From Pseudonocardia broussonetiae (GTDB lineage: Bacteria > Actinomycetota > Actinomycetes > Mycobacteriales > Pseudonocardiaceae), in assembly GCF_013155125.1 (NCBI RefSeq), contig NZ_CP053564.1:1743501-1807500 (forward strand): a stretch of DNA of 64,000 bases. Reading direction: 5' to 3'. The translations under genes were made by a program, and so were the position numbers. The notes under the pieces are model-generated. The model was given only the letters and a program-made list of their open reading frames with translations, searched no databases and was not told the DNA's origin. Of the stretch, positions 16,332 to 23,940 are shown one piece after another; position 1 is the first letter of the stretch; each line of letters opens with the position of its first letter.

Positions 16332-17272
16332 CCTACACGATCCTCGGCCTCGACCCCGCCAACGGCGACCTGGGCGTCGCCGTCCAGTCGAAGTTCCCCG
16401 GCGTCGGAGGCCTCGTCCCGTACGGTGACGCAGACGTCGGCGTGGTGGCGACCCAGGCTTTCGGGAATCCCCGGCACGGCACCGTGGGGCTGGCCCTCCT
16501 CCGATGCGGTGCCACTCCCGCTCAGGCCCTCGACGTCCTGCTCGGCGGCGATCCCGAACAACGCCGGAGGCAGTTCGCGCTGATCGACAGACACGGCGGC
16601 GCCGCCGGCCACACAGGCGCCGAGCTGCACTCCTGGGACGGCTGGGCAGGCAGCGCCCGCGGTCGCGACTGCCTCGCCCTCGGCAACGGGCTCGCCGGCG
16701 GGGGCGTCGTCGAGCGGATGGTCGCTACGTTCGACGCCTCGCACGGCTGCCTGGCCGAACGACTCATCGCGGCCCTCGAATCGGGCGAGCGGGCGGGCGG
16801 CGACATACGCGGGCAACAGTCCGCCGCGCTGCTGGTCGTCAGGCGCGACGGCGGCTACGGATCACTGGACGACCGCCACGTCGTGATCTCGATCTACGAC
16901 CACCCCCGGCCGATCGACGAGCTGGTCAGGTGCTACGCGCTGCACAGGCTCTCCTACTTCCCGAGCGACCCGGACAAGCTCGTCCCGATCGGTCCCGAGC
17001 TCGCGGTCGAGCTCAAGACGCTGATGGCGGGACGGGGCTTCTACACCGGCGTACTCGACGACAGCTGGAAACCCGCCGCTCGGCGACGGTTCGCACTGTT
17101 CCTCGGCAGCGAGAACTACGACAACCGCATCAACGGCGGTGAGCTGCTCGACCTCGAGGTCCTCGCCGATCTCCGTCTGCGCTACGGGCACCCGGAACCG
17201 CCCTTCTCGGGTGACGCCGTGGCCCCTCCCGGGAAGTTCGGTGGTCCCTGTCGTTCCGCTGAAAGGACGTGA
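16328..17272 (+). CDS. DUF1028 (Ntn-hydrolase-like) protein with C-terminal peptidoglycan-binding-like domain
   Basis: The protein has 314 residues; ATG overlaps the M20 stop by 4 bp. Residues 1-215 match DUF1028: TYTILGLDPANGDLGVAVQS at the start, GVVATQAFGNPRHGTVGLALL, and GGDIRGQQSAALLVV. This family has an Ntn-hydrolase-type fold but no settled function. The C-terminal 75 residues (ELKTLMAGRGFYTG, then FLGSENYDNRINGG) resemble the helical peptidoglycan-binding module often joined to DUF1028. There is no signal peptide, so it is probably cytoplasmic. Its partners suggest a role in peptide or amide turnover; this is inference. Confidence 0.82.
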   Translation: MTYTILGLDPANGDLGVAVQSKFPGVGGLVPYGDADVGVVATQAFGNPRHGTVGLALLRCGATPAQALDVLLGGDPEQRRRQFALIDRHGGAAGHTGAELHSWDGWAGSARGRDCLALGNGLAGGGVVERMVATFDASHGCLAERLIAALESGERAGGDIRGQQSAALLVVRRDGGYGSLDDRHVVISIYDHPRPIDELVRCYALHRLSYFPSDPDKLVPIGPELAVELKTLMAGRGFYTGVLDDSWKPAARRRFALFLGSENYDNRINGGELLDLEVLADLRLRYGHPEPPFSGDAVAPPGKFGGPCRSAERT

Positions 17273-17277
17273 CCACG

Positions 17278-18117
17278 ATGTGTCGATGGATGGCGTACCT
17301 CGGCGACCCGATCCTCGCCGACGACCTGCTGTTCCGACCGGAGCACTCGATCATCGACCAGAGCCTGCACCCCCGGCTCGGAGGAGGGATCACGACCAAC
17401 GGGGACGGCTTCGGCATCGGGTGGTACTCCCCCGACAACTCCTCCCCCGCGGTGTTCAAGAGCACCCACCCGGCCTGGAACGACGAGAACCTGCGCGAGG
17501 TCGCTCCCCGGATCCGCACCCCGCTGTTGTTCGCGCACGTCCGTGCGTCGAGCGGAACCCCGGTCCAGCGCAGCAACTGCCATCCCTTCCGGTCCGGCAG
17601 GTGGCTGTGGATGCACAACGGCTCGCTCGCCGAGTTCCCGCGGGTCAGGCACGACCTCCAGATGGCGGTGGACCCGTCGCTGTACCCGCTGCTCGAAGGC
17701 AACACGGACACCGAGACCCTCTTCTTCCTGGCGCTCACCTTCGGCCTGACCGACGACCCGCCCGCGGCGGTCGCCCGTGCGGTCGGCTTCGTCGAACAGG
17801 TCGGGTCGCGCCACGAGATCGAACACCCCGTGCACATGACCGCGGCCGCCACCGACGGCGAGTCGATCTGGGTCTTCCGCTACTCCAGTGAGAAGGCGAC
17901 GAGCTCGCTCTACTTCTCCAACGACGTGGCGCAGGTCCGCCGCCTCTACCCGGACCTGCAGTCCCTCGAGCGGCTCGGCACCGACACCCGGTTCATCGTC
18001 TCGGAACCACTGCGCGACCTGCCCGGAGCATGGACCGACGTCCCAGAGGCCTCCTGGGCGCTCATCCGGCGAGGTCAGCAGGAGGTCCACCCGTTCGAAC
18101 CAACCGTCCCCGCGTGA
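17278..18117 (+). CDS. Class II glutamine amidotransferase-like protein (EgtC/YafJ type)
   Basis: The protein has 279 residues. The start at 17278 is set by the required N-terminal nucleophile: Met1-Cys2 in MCRWMAYLG. An in-frame GTG nine bases upstream would bury Cys2. Family motifs are GDGFGIGWYSP, LLFAHVRASSGTPVQRSNCHPF, MHNGSLAEF and EGNTDTETLFFLAL. Such enzymes either hydrolyse gamma-glutamyl amides, as EgtC does in ergothioneine synthesis, or remain uncharacterised, as YafJ. No egtABDE genes are here. The operon with an M20 peptidase and DUF1028 points to breakdown or recycling of an amide or peptide conjugate. Confidence 0.85.
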   Translation: MCRWMAYLGDPILADDLLFRPEHSIIDQSLHPRLGGGITTNGDGFGIGWYSPDNSSPAVFKSTHPAWNDENLREVAPRIRTPLLFAHVRASSGTPVQRSNCHPFRSGRWLWMHNGSLAEFPRVRHDLQMAVDPSLYPLLEGNTDTETLFFLALTFGLTDDPPAAVARAVGFVEQVGSRHEIEHPVHMTAAATDGESIWVFRYSSEKATSSLYFSNDVAQVRRLYPDLQSLERLGTDTRFIVSEPLRDLPGAWTDVPEASWALIRRGQQEVHPFEPTVPA

Positions 18118-18419
18118 GCCGCCGCGGGTCGTCGGACGCTCCCGAGCGTCGAACCCGTCGCTGTCCCGCTCGTCTGCCACATGGCCCGCGGTGCGATGTG
18201 ACCGAGTACTTCCCTCGCAGCGTCTGCAGTGCGGCGACCTCGAGGTCCGGTGGCAGCTCCAGCGCACCAGCTGGCAGCACGGGGGCACCGATCCACAGGC
18301 CTGTGGACGCGGCTGCACCGGTCGACTCCTGGGAGACCCACACGATCGCGGTCCTCGCGGCGCTGCTGCGACGGGCCCGGCAGGCACGGCCTGCGTAGTG
18401 GGTGTGGAGGAGTGGGGGA
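18118..18419. other. Intergenic region next to tRNA-Thr, 302 bp
   Basis: No gene is supported. It lies between the amidotransferase stop and the 3' end of tRNA-Thr and would be the edge of the putative island. No terminator hairpin stands out. Confidence 0.35.
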
Positions 18420-18496
18420 TGGAGCCGCCTTGGGGAGTCGAACCCCAGACCTACGCATTACGAGTGCGTCGCTCTAACCGACTGAGCTAAGGCGGC
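18420..18496 (-). tRNA. tRNA-Thr(CGT), CCA encoded
   Basis: This is a full 77-nt cloverleaf: acceptor GCCGCCT/AGGCGGC, D-stem GCTC/GAGC, anticodon stem ACGCA/TGCGT with loop CTCGTAA (anticodon CGT), T-stem TGGGG/CCCCA with TTCGACT, discriminator T and encoded CCA. It reads ACG codons. A second 3' fragment lies at 12991-13035. Confidence 0.97.
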
Positions 18497-18541
18497 GATG
18501 TGCAGGGGCCAGTGTAGCGACGGGCCCCGGCGCCCCCGGAC

Positions 18542-18940
18542 TCAGGTCGTCTCGGCCGGGACCAGCACGAACGCGGCGGAGTCGTAGTAGGTGCGGAGGC
18601 GGATGATCGTGTCGCCGTCGAGGTCGATCACGGTGACGCCGCGGTAGTCGATGGCGCGGTCGTCGCGCAGCGTCCCCTTGCTCGTCCACTCCAGGGCGAA
18701 CTGGTCCTGCCCCTCGACGACGTTGAAGAACGTGGTGCGGATCTCGCCGAACTGCTCGCGGTACTCGGTCCAGAACTGCTCCACCTCGCCCTGGCGCTCG
18801 CCACGGGCGTCGAGGCGCTCGACCACGGCGTCGTCGGCGAAGAGCGCGGCGAACGGGGCGACGTCCGAGTCCTGCTCGAACTTGCGCAGGCCGGCGGCGA
18901 AGCGGCGGGCGCGGTCGTCGGTGATGTGGTTGTCCTCCAT
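18542..18940 (-). CDS. SnoaL-like / NTF2-fold protein
   Basis: The protein has 132 residues with the one-domain alpha+beta barrel pattern of the SnoaL/NTF2 superfamily: an N-terminal helix (RRFAAGLRKFEQDSD), AALFADDAVVERLD, and strands ending RLRTYYDSAAFVL. Members are cyclases, isomerases or ligand-binding proteins, and catalytic residues vary, so no reaction is assigned. It sits just downstream of a tetR gene on the same strand (9-bp gap) and is probably co-transcribed with it. Confidence 0.8.
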   Translation of the reverse strand: MEDNHITDDRARRFAAGLRKFEQDSDVAPFAALFADDAVVERLDARGERQGEVEQFWTEYREQFGEIRTTFFNVVEGQDQFALEWTSKGTLRDDRAIDYRGVTVIDLDGDTIIRLRTYYDSAAFVLVPAETT

Positions 18941-18949
18941 GCCCCGGGG

Positions 18950-19600
18950 CTACCCGCGCGGGCCGTTCTCAACCCGCAGCAGCAGCCGGTCGACCGTGTC
19001 GGCGAACCAGTCGGCGTAGGCCTCGGTGGTCCAGCCGCGCGCGACCACGAGGTTGTCGGCGGTCTCGGTCGACGCGACCGACCAGAGGACGTCGGTCGCT
19101 CGCTCCACCCCGAGGCCGTCGCGCAGCAGGTGCGCGAAGGACGCCACGAGCCGGGTGAGGTCGCGGTAGCGGCGGTCCTCGTACTCGGTCCAGGCCGCCG
19201 CGACCTCGGGATCGGTGGCCGCGGCGTCGCGGAACACCCGCAGCACCGGCGCCGCGACGGGCTGCCAGGCGAGCGTCAGGTCGCGCAGCAGGGCGAGCTT
19301 GGGGGCGCGGTCGCGGATCTCGAGGAGATCGCGGAGGGGGTCGCGCTCCAGGACGGGCCGGTCGTCGTCGTCACCCGCGACGGCCCGGTCGACGACGGCG
19401 AGCAGCAGCGCCGACTTGCCGCCCTGCGCGAACACCGTCTGCAGGGCGACGCCGGCCTCGGCCGCGATCTCCTTCATCGTCGCGCCCGCGTAGCCGCTGC
19501 GCAGGAAGCAGGTGGCGGCCGCGTCGACCACGAGCGCCCGCGTGCGGCGTGCCTGCTCGGCCCGCAGCGAGGACCGGTAGACGCGCTTCCCGTCGGCCAT
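18950..19600 (-). CDS. TetR-family transcriptional regulator
   Basis: The protein has 216 residues. The N-terminal helix-turn-helix (RTRALVVDAAATCFLRSGYA, then IAAEAGVALQTVFAQGGKSA) is followed by a helical ligand domain with a C-terminal WTTEAYADWFADTVDRLLL. It is divergent from the hemerythrin-Ddn fusion gene across a 61-bp spacer with overlapping promoters, so it most likely represses that gene and its own operon with the SnoaL protein. Confidence 0.86.
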   Translation of the reverse strand: MADGKRVYRSSLRAEQARRTRALVVDAAATCFLRSGYAGATMKEIAAEAGVALQTVFAQGGKSALLLAVVDRAVAGDDDDRPVLERDPLRDLLEIRDRAPKLALLRDLTLAWQPVAAPVLRVFRDAAATDPEVAAAWTEYEDRRYRDLTRLVASFAHLLRDGLGVERATDVLWSVASTETADNLVVARGWTTEAYADWFADTVDRLLLRVENGPRG

Positions 19601-19603
19601 GCC

Positions 19604-19648
19604 TTGACCGTATCACCCATCAATTCGTAGTATCTGCGCTCTAGTCAA
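19604..19648. promoter_or_regulatory. Overlapping divergent promoters for tetR and hemerythrin-Ddn gene
   Basis: On the plus strand TTGACC (19604-19609) and TAGTAT (19628-19633) are 18 bp apart, a good sigma-70-like pair for this GC level. On the minus strand TTGACT (19648-19643) faces a weaker ATTGAT. The two overlap almost fully, so one bound TetR dimer could block both. GAGGAG for the plus gene follows at about 19650. Confidence 0.55.
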
Positions 19649-19661
19649 TGAGGAGCAGTCG

Positions 19662-20795
19662 ATGACCACCACCCTGACGGCCGGACCCGTCGACGTGTCC
19701 GCGATGCACGTGATGCACCGGGCCTTCCGGCGCGACCTCGCGCGGTTCGCCGTCGCCGTCCCCGCCACCCCGCCCGGCGACCGCGACGCCTGGGAGCGCC
19801 TCGGCCGGCGCTGGCGGCTGTTCGCCTCGGTGCTGCACAAGCACCACGCGAGCGAGGACGCCGGACTCTGGCCACTGCTGCGCGAGCGCGCGACGGACCC
19901 GGCCGCCCGCGCGACCCTCGACGCGATGGAGGCCGAGCACGACCTGGTCGACCCGCTCCTCGCCGCGTGCGCGGCGGGCTTCGCCCGGGGCGGCCCGGCG
20001 CGCGACCGGCTGGCCGTCGACATCGCGGCACTGGCCGACGCCCTCGGCGCGCACCTGGACCACGAGGAGGCCGACGCGCTGGCGCTGGTGCAGACCCACC
20101 TCACGCAGGACGACTGGGCCCGGGTCGAGCGCGAGCACTTCGCCCCCGCCTACGGTCCGCGCGATCTGCTCGCCGTGCTCGGCTGGGTGCTGCACGACCT
20201 GCCCGCCGAGGAGGCCCGGGCCCTGCGCGCGGCGTCGCCGTGGATGCGGCTCGCCGGTCCGGTCGTGCGCCGCTTCGACCGGTCGGAGCGGCGCACCTTC
20301 CGGCACCTCGACACCGGGCCCACACGCGCCGACCGGGCGCTGACCGTGGTCAGCCGCCACGTCGCCGCCGCGCACACCGCGCTCCTGCGGGCGACCTCCG
20401 GCCGGGTCGGAGGCCGCTTCCGCGGTGGTGAGGTGCTGCTGCTGACGGTCACGGGCCGCCGGTCCGGACGGGAGTTCACCGTGCCGCTGCTGCACCTGCG
20501 CGACGGCGACGGCTGGGTCGTGGCGGCCTCCAACGGCGGCATCGACCGCGAGCCCCAGTGGTGGCTCAACCTGCAGGCCGCCCCGGACGCCGTGGTCGAG
20601 GTGGACGGCGTGTCGGTGCCCGTCGTGGCCGCCGAGGTCGACGGCGCGGACCGGGCCGCGCTCTGGGACCGGCTCGTGGCGGTGCTCGGCGCCTACGACG
20701 ACTACCAGGCCGGCGTGCGGCGCCGGATCGCCGTGGTCCGGCTCAGCCCGTGTGGATCGCCGTCATCATCGCCTCGGCGGCGATCTCGGGCTTGA
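19662..20795 (+). CDS. Hemerythrin-like domain fused to F420-dependent Ddn-type nitroreductase
   Basis: This 377-residue fusion has an N-terminal hemerythrin/HHE four-helix domain (about 10-150) with candidate di-iron ligands in MHVMHRAF, HKHHASEDAGLW, MEAEHDLVDP and HLDHEEAD. The C-terminal 130 residues are a deazaflavin (F420)-dependent nitroreductase domain of the Ddn/DUF385 family (LLLTVTGRRSGREFTVPLLH, then PQWWLNLQAAPDAVVEVDG). The first domain may sense or bind O2 or NO and the second reduce quinones or nitro compounds with F420H2. The 3' end overlaps the convergent holB by 53 bp, and the last 20 residues are basic read-through. Confidence 0.85.
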   Translation: MTTTLTAGPVDVSAMHVMHRAFRRDLARFAVAVPATPPGDRDAWERLGRRWRLFASVLHKHHASEDAGLWPLLRERATDPAARATLDAMEAEHDLVDPLLAACAAGFARGGPARDRLAVDIAALADALGAHLDHEEADALALVQTHLTQDDWARVEREHFAPAYGPRDLLAVLGWVLHDLPAEEARALRAASPWMRLAGPVVRRFDRSERRTFRHLDTGPTRADRALTVVSRHVAAAHTALLRATSGRVGGRFRGGEVLLLTVTGRRSGREFTVPLLHLRDGDGWVVAASNGGIDREPQWWLNLQAAPDAVVEVDGVSVPVVAAEVDGADRAALWDRLVAVLGAYDDYQAGVRRRIAVVRLSPCGSPSSSPRRRSRA

Positions 20796-21894
20796 CGTTG
20801 AGGTCGAGCGCCTCGCGGCAGGCGAGGACGGCCTCCAGGCGGCGCAGGGTGGACTCGGGCGTCCACTCGGCGGCGGCGCGGCGGACGTCGGCGGCGCGGT
20901 CGGGGTTGGCCAGCGGGACGTCGGCGCCGCTGGAGGCGACGAGGACGTCGCGGAAGAACGAGGTGAGGTCGACGAGCGCGCGGTCGATGGCGTCGCGCTG
21001 GTTGCGGGTGTTGCGCAGCTTCTGGCGGCGCTCCAGGTCGCGCTCGGCGGCCTTCGCGGAGCGGGCGGCCCCGGCGACGCCCTTGCCCACGCCGCCGCCG
21101 CCCATCGCGATGTTCATCTCCTCGCGCTCGGCGCCGTCGCGGGCCTCGCTCAGGGCGCCGGCCTCGGCCTTCGCGCCGCGGACGAGGTCGGCGGCGAAGG
21201 CGAAGGCGTCGCCGAGGGAGCGGGTGCGCAGCGGGATGGCGAGGACGGCCTCGCGCTGGGCGCGGGAGTCGGCGTCGCGGGCGAGGTGCCGGGCCCGGCC
21301 GATGTGACCATTTGAAACAGAGGCGGCCCACGCTGCGACATCGGCGCCGAAACCGTCTCGTTTGACTAGTACATCGGCGATTGACTGCATCGATGGCGCG
21401 CGCAGGCGAACAACGCGGCTACGCGAACGAATGGTGACCCGTACGTCATCTGGATGTTCTGAGGGGGCACATAGCAGGTAGATGGTCTTGGGTGGCGGCT
21501 CTTCGATGGACTTGAGCAGTGCATTTGCCGCACTCTCGCTGAGACGATCCGCGTCAGTAAGAATTAGAATCTGAAACCGGCCCATGCTTGGCCGACGTAT
21601 CGATAGCGGGATGACCTTGCGGACCGTAGCCGCGCTAATAAAGAGACCATCCGGAACGATTTCACGAACGTCCGTATGAGTGCCGCTCATCACAGTGTGG
21701 CAAGCCGCGCAGTGGCCGCAGCCGTGGTCGGGGCACTGCAGCGCCGCCGCGAACGCCCGCGCCGCCACCGAGCGGCCGGACCCGGGCGGCCCGGTGAACA
21801 GCCACGCGTGCGTCATCGCCGACGGCTCGCGCGCCGCCTTCCCCAGCTCCTCGACGGCGGCGGGCTGGCCGACCACCTCGTCCCAGACCGTCAC
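20743..21894 (-). CDS. holB: DNA polymerase III delta-prime subunit
   Basis: This 383-residue clamp-loader AAA+ protein loads the beta clamp together with tau/gamma and delta. It has a P-loop-like TGPPGSGRS (Arg for Lys, normal for delta-prime, which does not hydrolyse ATP), a four-Cys zinc site CPDHGCGHCAAC, and sensor/arginine regions LTDADRLSESAANALLK, IEEPPPKTIYLLCAPS and VTIRSRSR. The C-terminal collar contains LERRQKLRNTRNQRDA. GTG start overlaps the upstream MFS-TMK stop. Residues about 60-198 are encoded by DNA of strikingly low GC with rare codons (see the patch entry), although the protein frame is unbroken. Confidence 0.93.
   Translation of the reverse strand: MTVWDEVVGQPAAVEELGKAAREPSAMTHAWLFTGPPGSGRSVAARAFAAALQCPDHGCGHCAACHTVMSGTHTDVREIVPDGLFISAATVRKVIPLSIRRPSMGRFQILILTDADRLSESAANALLKSIEEPPPKTIYLLCAPSEHPDDVRVTIRSRSRVVRLRAPSMQSIADVLVKRDGFGADVAAWAASVSNGHIGRARHLARDADSRAQREAVLAIPLRTRSLGDAFAFAADLVRGAKAEAGALSEARDGAEREEMNIAMGGGGVGKGVAGAARSAKAAERDLERRQKLRNTRNQRDAIDRALVDLTSFFRDVLVASSGADVPLANPDRAADVRRAAAEWTPESTLRRLEAVLACREALDLNVKPEIAAEAMMTAIHTG
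21301..21715. other. Low-GC, atypical-codon patch inside holB
   Basis: Over about 415 bp the base composition falls to roughly 52-58% G+C by line count, against over 70% on both sides. Third positions carry many A/T codons that are rare elsewhere here (AAA, ATA, TTA-type). The reading frame of holB continues through it and encodes the AAA+ core including both sensor motifs. Boundaries are sharp: left near CGGCCGATGTGACC and right near GCCGCGCAGTGGCC. This looks like in-frame replacement by a divergent allele. Confidence 0.8.
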
Positions 21895-23864
21895 GGCGCC
21901 ACCACCGGGGCGGACGCGGCGCCCGGCGAGGGCAGCATCGGCGCGAGCCCGGCCCACACGCGCTCGGCGACGACCGACGCCGGCCCCGCGGCGTCGACGA
22001 CGACGTAGCGGTGCGGTTCGGCGGCCGCCATCCGCGTGAGCAGCCGCTGCACCCGCATGTGCTCCTCGCCGGGCAGGCTCGGGGCGGTGGTCCCGGAGCC
22101 GTCGCGGTCGAGCAGCACCGACACGTCGGGCCGCAGGCGCCCGGTGGCCCACAGGACGAGGCTGTCGAGCTCGCGCGGCTCCACCTCGGCCGCGGCCACG
22201 CCGTACTGCACCAGCCCGGCCAGGAACCGGTCGACGACGACGACCGCGCCCTGCGCCAGCGCCGGCCGGATGACGCGCTCGACGAGGTCGGCCCGCACCG
22301 CGGCGGCGGCCAGCACCTGCGCCCGCGCCCCGCCGAGCGCGGCCTCGCGGACGGCGGCCTCCCAGCGCTCGCGGTCGCGCCCGGAGTCGTCGAGCTCCAC
22401 GACCGCGTGCCCGGCCTCCCGCAGCCGCGCGGCCAGCAGCGCCGCCTGCTCGGCCGTCTCCTCCGCGGGACCGCCCTCGACCGCGACGAGCACGCCCGAC
22501 CCGGTGCGCGGCACGCCGCGGCGCAGCGCGGCGAGCAGGTCGGGGAGCATCGGCTCGGTGCGCCGGTCGTTCATCTGCCGGTAGGCGACCGTGCCGACGA
22601 CCGCGGCCACCAGCCCGCCCGCCAGCATCACGATCCGGGTGCCGTCGACGAGGAAGGCCCGCCCGAGCAGCTCGACGCGCTGCGCGCTGACCAGCCCCAC
22701 CACCAGCGGCACGAGCGCCATCGACCCCAGCAGCGTGAGCCGCACGATCGACTGCACGAACGCGACGACGCGGCCGCGGACGTCGTCGGCGACCTCGGTG
22801 CCGATGATCGTCAGCCCGGTGAGGAAGGCGATGCCGGCGAACCCGCCCACCAGCGCCACGGCCGTGATCGCGACGAACAGGTGCGGGGCCAGCGCCACCA
22901 GCACCAGCGCCGCCCCGGCCGCGACGATCGCGGCCCCGAACAGCCGGTTGTGCGGGATCCGCCGCGCCATCCCCGGCGCCACGGCCATCCCCAGCGCCAG
23001 CCCGACGAACACCGCGGCGAACAGGATCCCGTAGGCCGCGTTGCCGCCGCCCAGGCTCGCGGCGTAGAGCGTGGCCGAGCCGACGACGGTGCCGCCCGCG
23101 GCGAACGCCCCGACGATGCCGGCCACCAGCCCGCGGACGAGCGGCGTGCCGGCCACGAACCGGAAGCCGTCGCGCAGCAGCGCCAGCACGCCCGGGGCCT
23201 GCTCGCGCCGCTCGGTGGCGCGGCCGGAGATCTCCGGGATGAAGAAGCCGACCGTGACCGCCATGACGAGGTAGGCCACCCCGGTCAGCGCCAGCGCGAC
23301 GTGCAGCGTGGCCGTCTCGCCGGCGTCGCCGCCGAACGCGGCCCCGGCGCTGGACAGCGCGGTGAACAGGCCGGACGCGGCCAGCACCGCCACCCCGTAG
23401 GTGACGACGAGCGCGAGCTGGTTGGCCGTCTCCACCTGCTCGGGGCGGCGCAGCAGGTTGGGCACCGCGGCGTCCTTGGCCGGAATCCAGAACATCGCGC
23501 ACAGCTCGATGAGGAACACCGCGACGAACAGCCAGACCAGCGACCCGACGAGCGGGATCGAGATGAACAGCCCGAAGCGCAGGACGTCGCACACGACCAT
23601 GACGTGGCGGCGGTCGAACTTGTCGGCCAGGGCCCCGGCGAGGGGGCCGAGCAGCAGCGCGGGAAGCAGCTTCGTGGCGACGACCCCGCCGAGCGCGAAG
23701 CTCTGCGCCTGGTAGCCCGACGCGAGCTGGGTGGCCAGCGCCGACAGCGCGAGCAGGCTCAGCCACTCACCCGTGGCCGACCCGGCCGTGACGAGCCACA
23801 GCCGGCGGAACGCGGGGATGGCCAGGACGCTGCGCACCCGGTGGGCGGTGGGCGCGGCGGGCAC
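21891..23864 (-). CDS. MFS transporter fused to degenerate thymidylate kinase domain
   Basis: The protein has 657 residues. Residues 1-430 form a major-facilitator carrier with about twelve hydrophobic segments, starting FRRLWLVTAGSATGEWLSLL and with the A-loop GALADKFDRRHVMVV. Residues 440-645 have the length and order of thymidylate kinase, a fusion known in actinobacteria. The kinase signature is lost, however: the expected EGGxGxGKST reads EGGPAEETAEQ (no Lys), the TREP loop reads ELDDSG, and only DRF of the DRY motif remains. It therefore probably cannot phosphorylate dTMP. GTG start; the GTGA overlap with holB keeps the two coupled. The transport substrate is unknown. Confidence 0.85.
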   Translation of the reverse strand: MPAAPTAHRVRSVLAIPAFRRLWLVTAGSATGEWLSLLALSALATQLASGYQAQSFALGGVVATKLLPALLLGPLAGALADKFDRRHVMVVCDVLRFGLFISIPLVGSLVWLFVAVFLIELCAMFWIPAKDAAVPNLLRRPEQVETANQLALVVTYGVAVLAASGLFTALSSAGAAFGGDAGETATLHVALALTGVAYLVMAVTVGFFIPEISGRATERREQAPGVLALLRDGFRFVAGTPLVRGLVAGIVGAFAAGGTVVGSATLYAASLGGGNAAYGILFAAVFVGLALGMAVAPGMARRIPHNRLFGAAIVAAGAALVLVALAPHLFVAITAVALVGGFAGIAFLTGLTIIGTEVADDVRGRVVAFVQSIVRLTLLGSMALVPLVVGLVSAQRVELLGRAFLVDGTRIVMLAGGLVAAVVGTVAYRQMNDRRTEPMLPDLLAALRRGVPRTGSGVLVAVEGGPAEETAEQAALLAARLREAGHAVVELDDSGRDRERWEAAVREAALGGARAQVLAAAAVRADLVERVIRPALAQGAVVVVDRFLAGLVQYGVAAAEVEPRELDSLVLWATGRLRPDVSVLLDRDGSGTTAPSLPGEEHMRVQRLLTRMAAAEPHRYVVVDAAGPASVVAERVWAGLAPMLPSPGAASAPVVAP

Positions 23865-23940
23865 GGACGGCGTGACGACGGTGGCTCACCTCCTCGGCGC
23901 TCGGCGGACTCGTACCGAGGGTATCCGGGGGCGCCGACGG

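Larger units (their letters stand above)
12991..18496. mobile_element. Putative tRNA-Thr-borne island or its remnant
   Basis: The region runs from a displaced 3' tRNA-Thr fragment (12991-13035) to the intact tRNA-Thr(CGT) gene (18420-18496). The two are in direct orientation. Elements that insert into tRNA genes leave this arrangement, with the intact tRNA at one end and a copy of its 3' part at the other. Inside are a transposase scrap, a lipoprotein gene and a three-gene hydrolase operon, plus long stretches with no gene. No integrase gene is present, so this would be an old or decayed element. Composition is only mildly lower in GC than the flanks. Confidence 0.45.

Noticed and set aside
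21301..21715. Inserted gene or intein inside holB
   Set aside because: The atypical DNA encodes normal HolB sequence of normal length with no added residues, so it is a replacement rather than an insertion.
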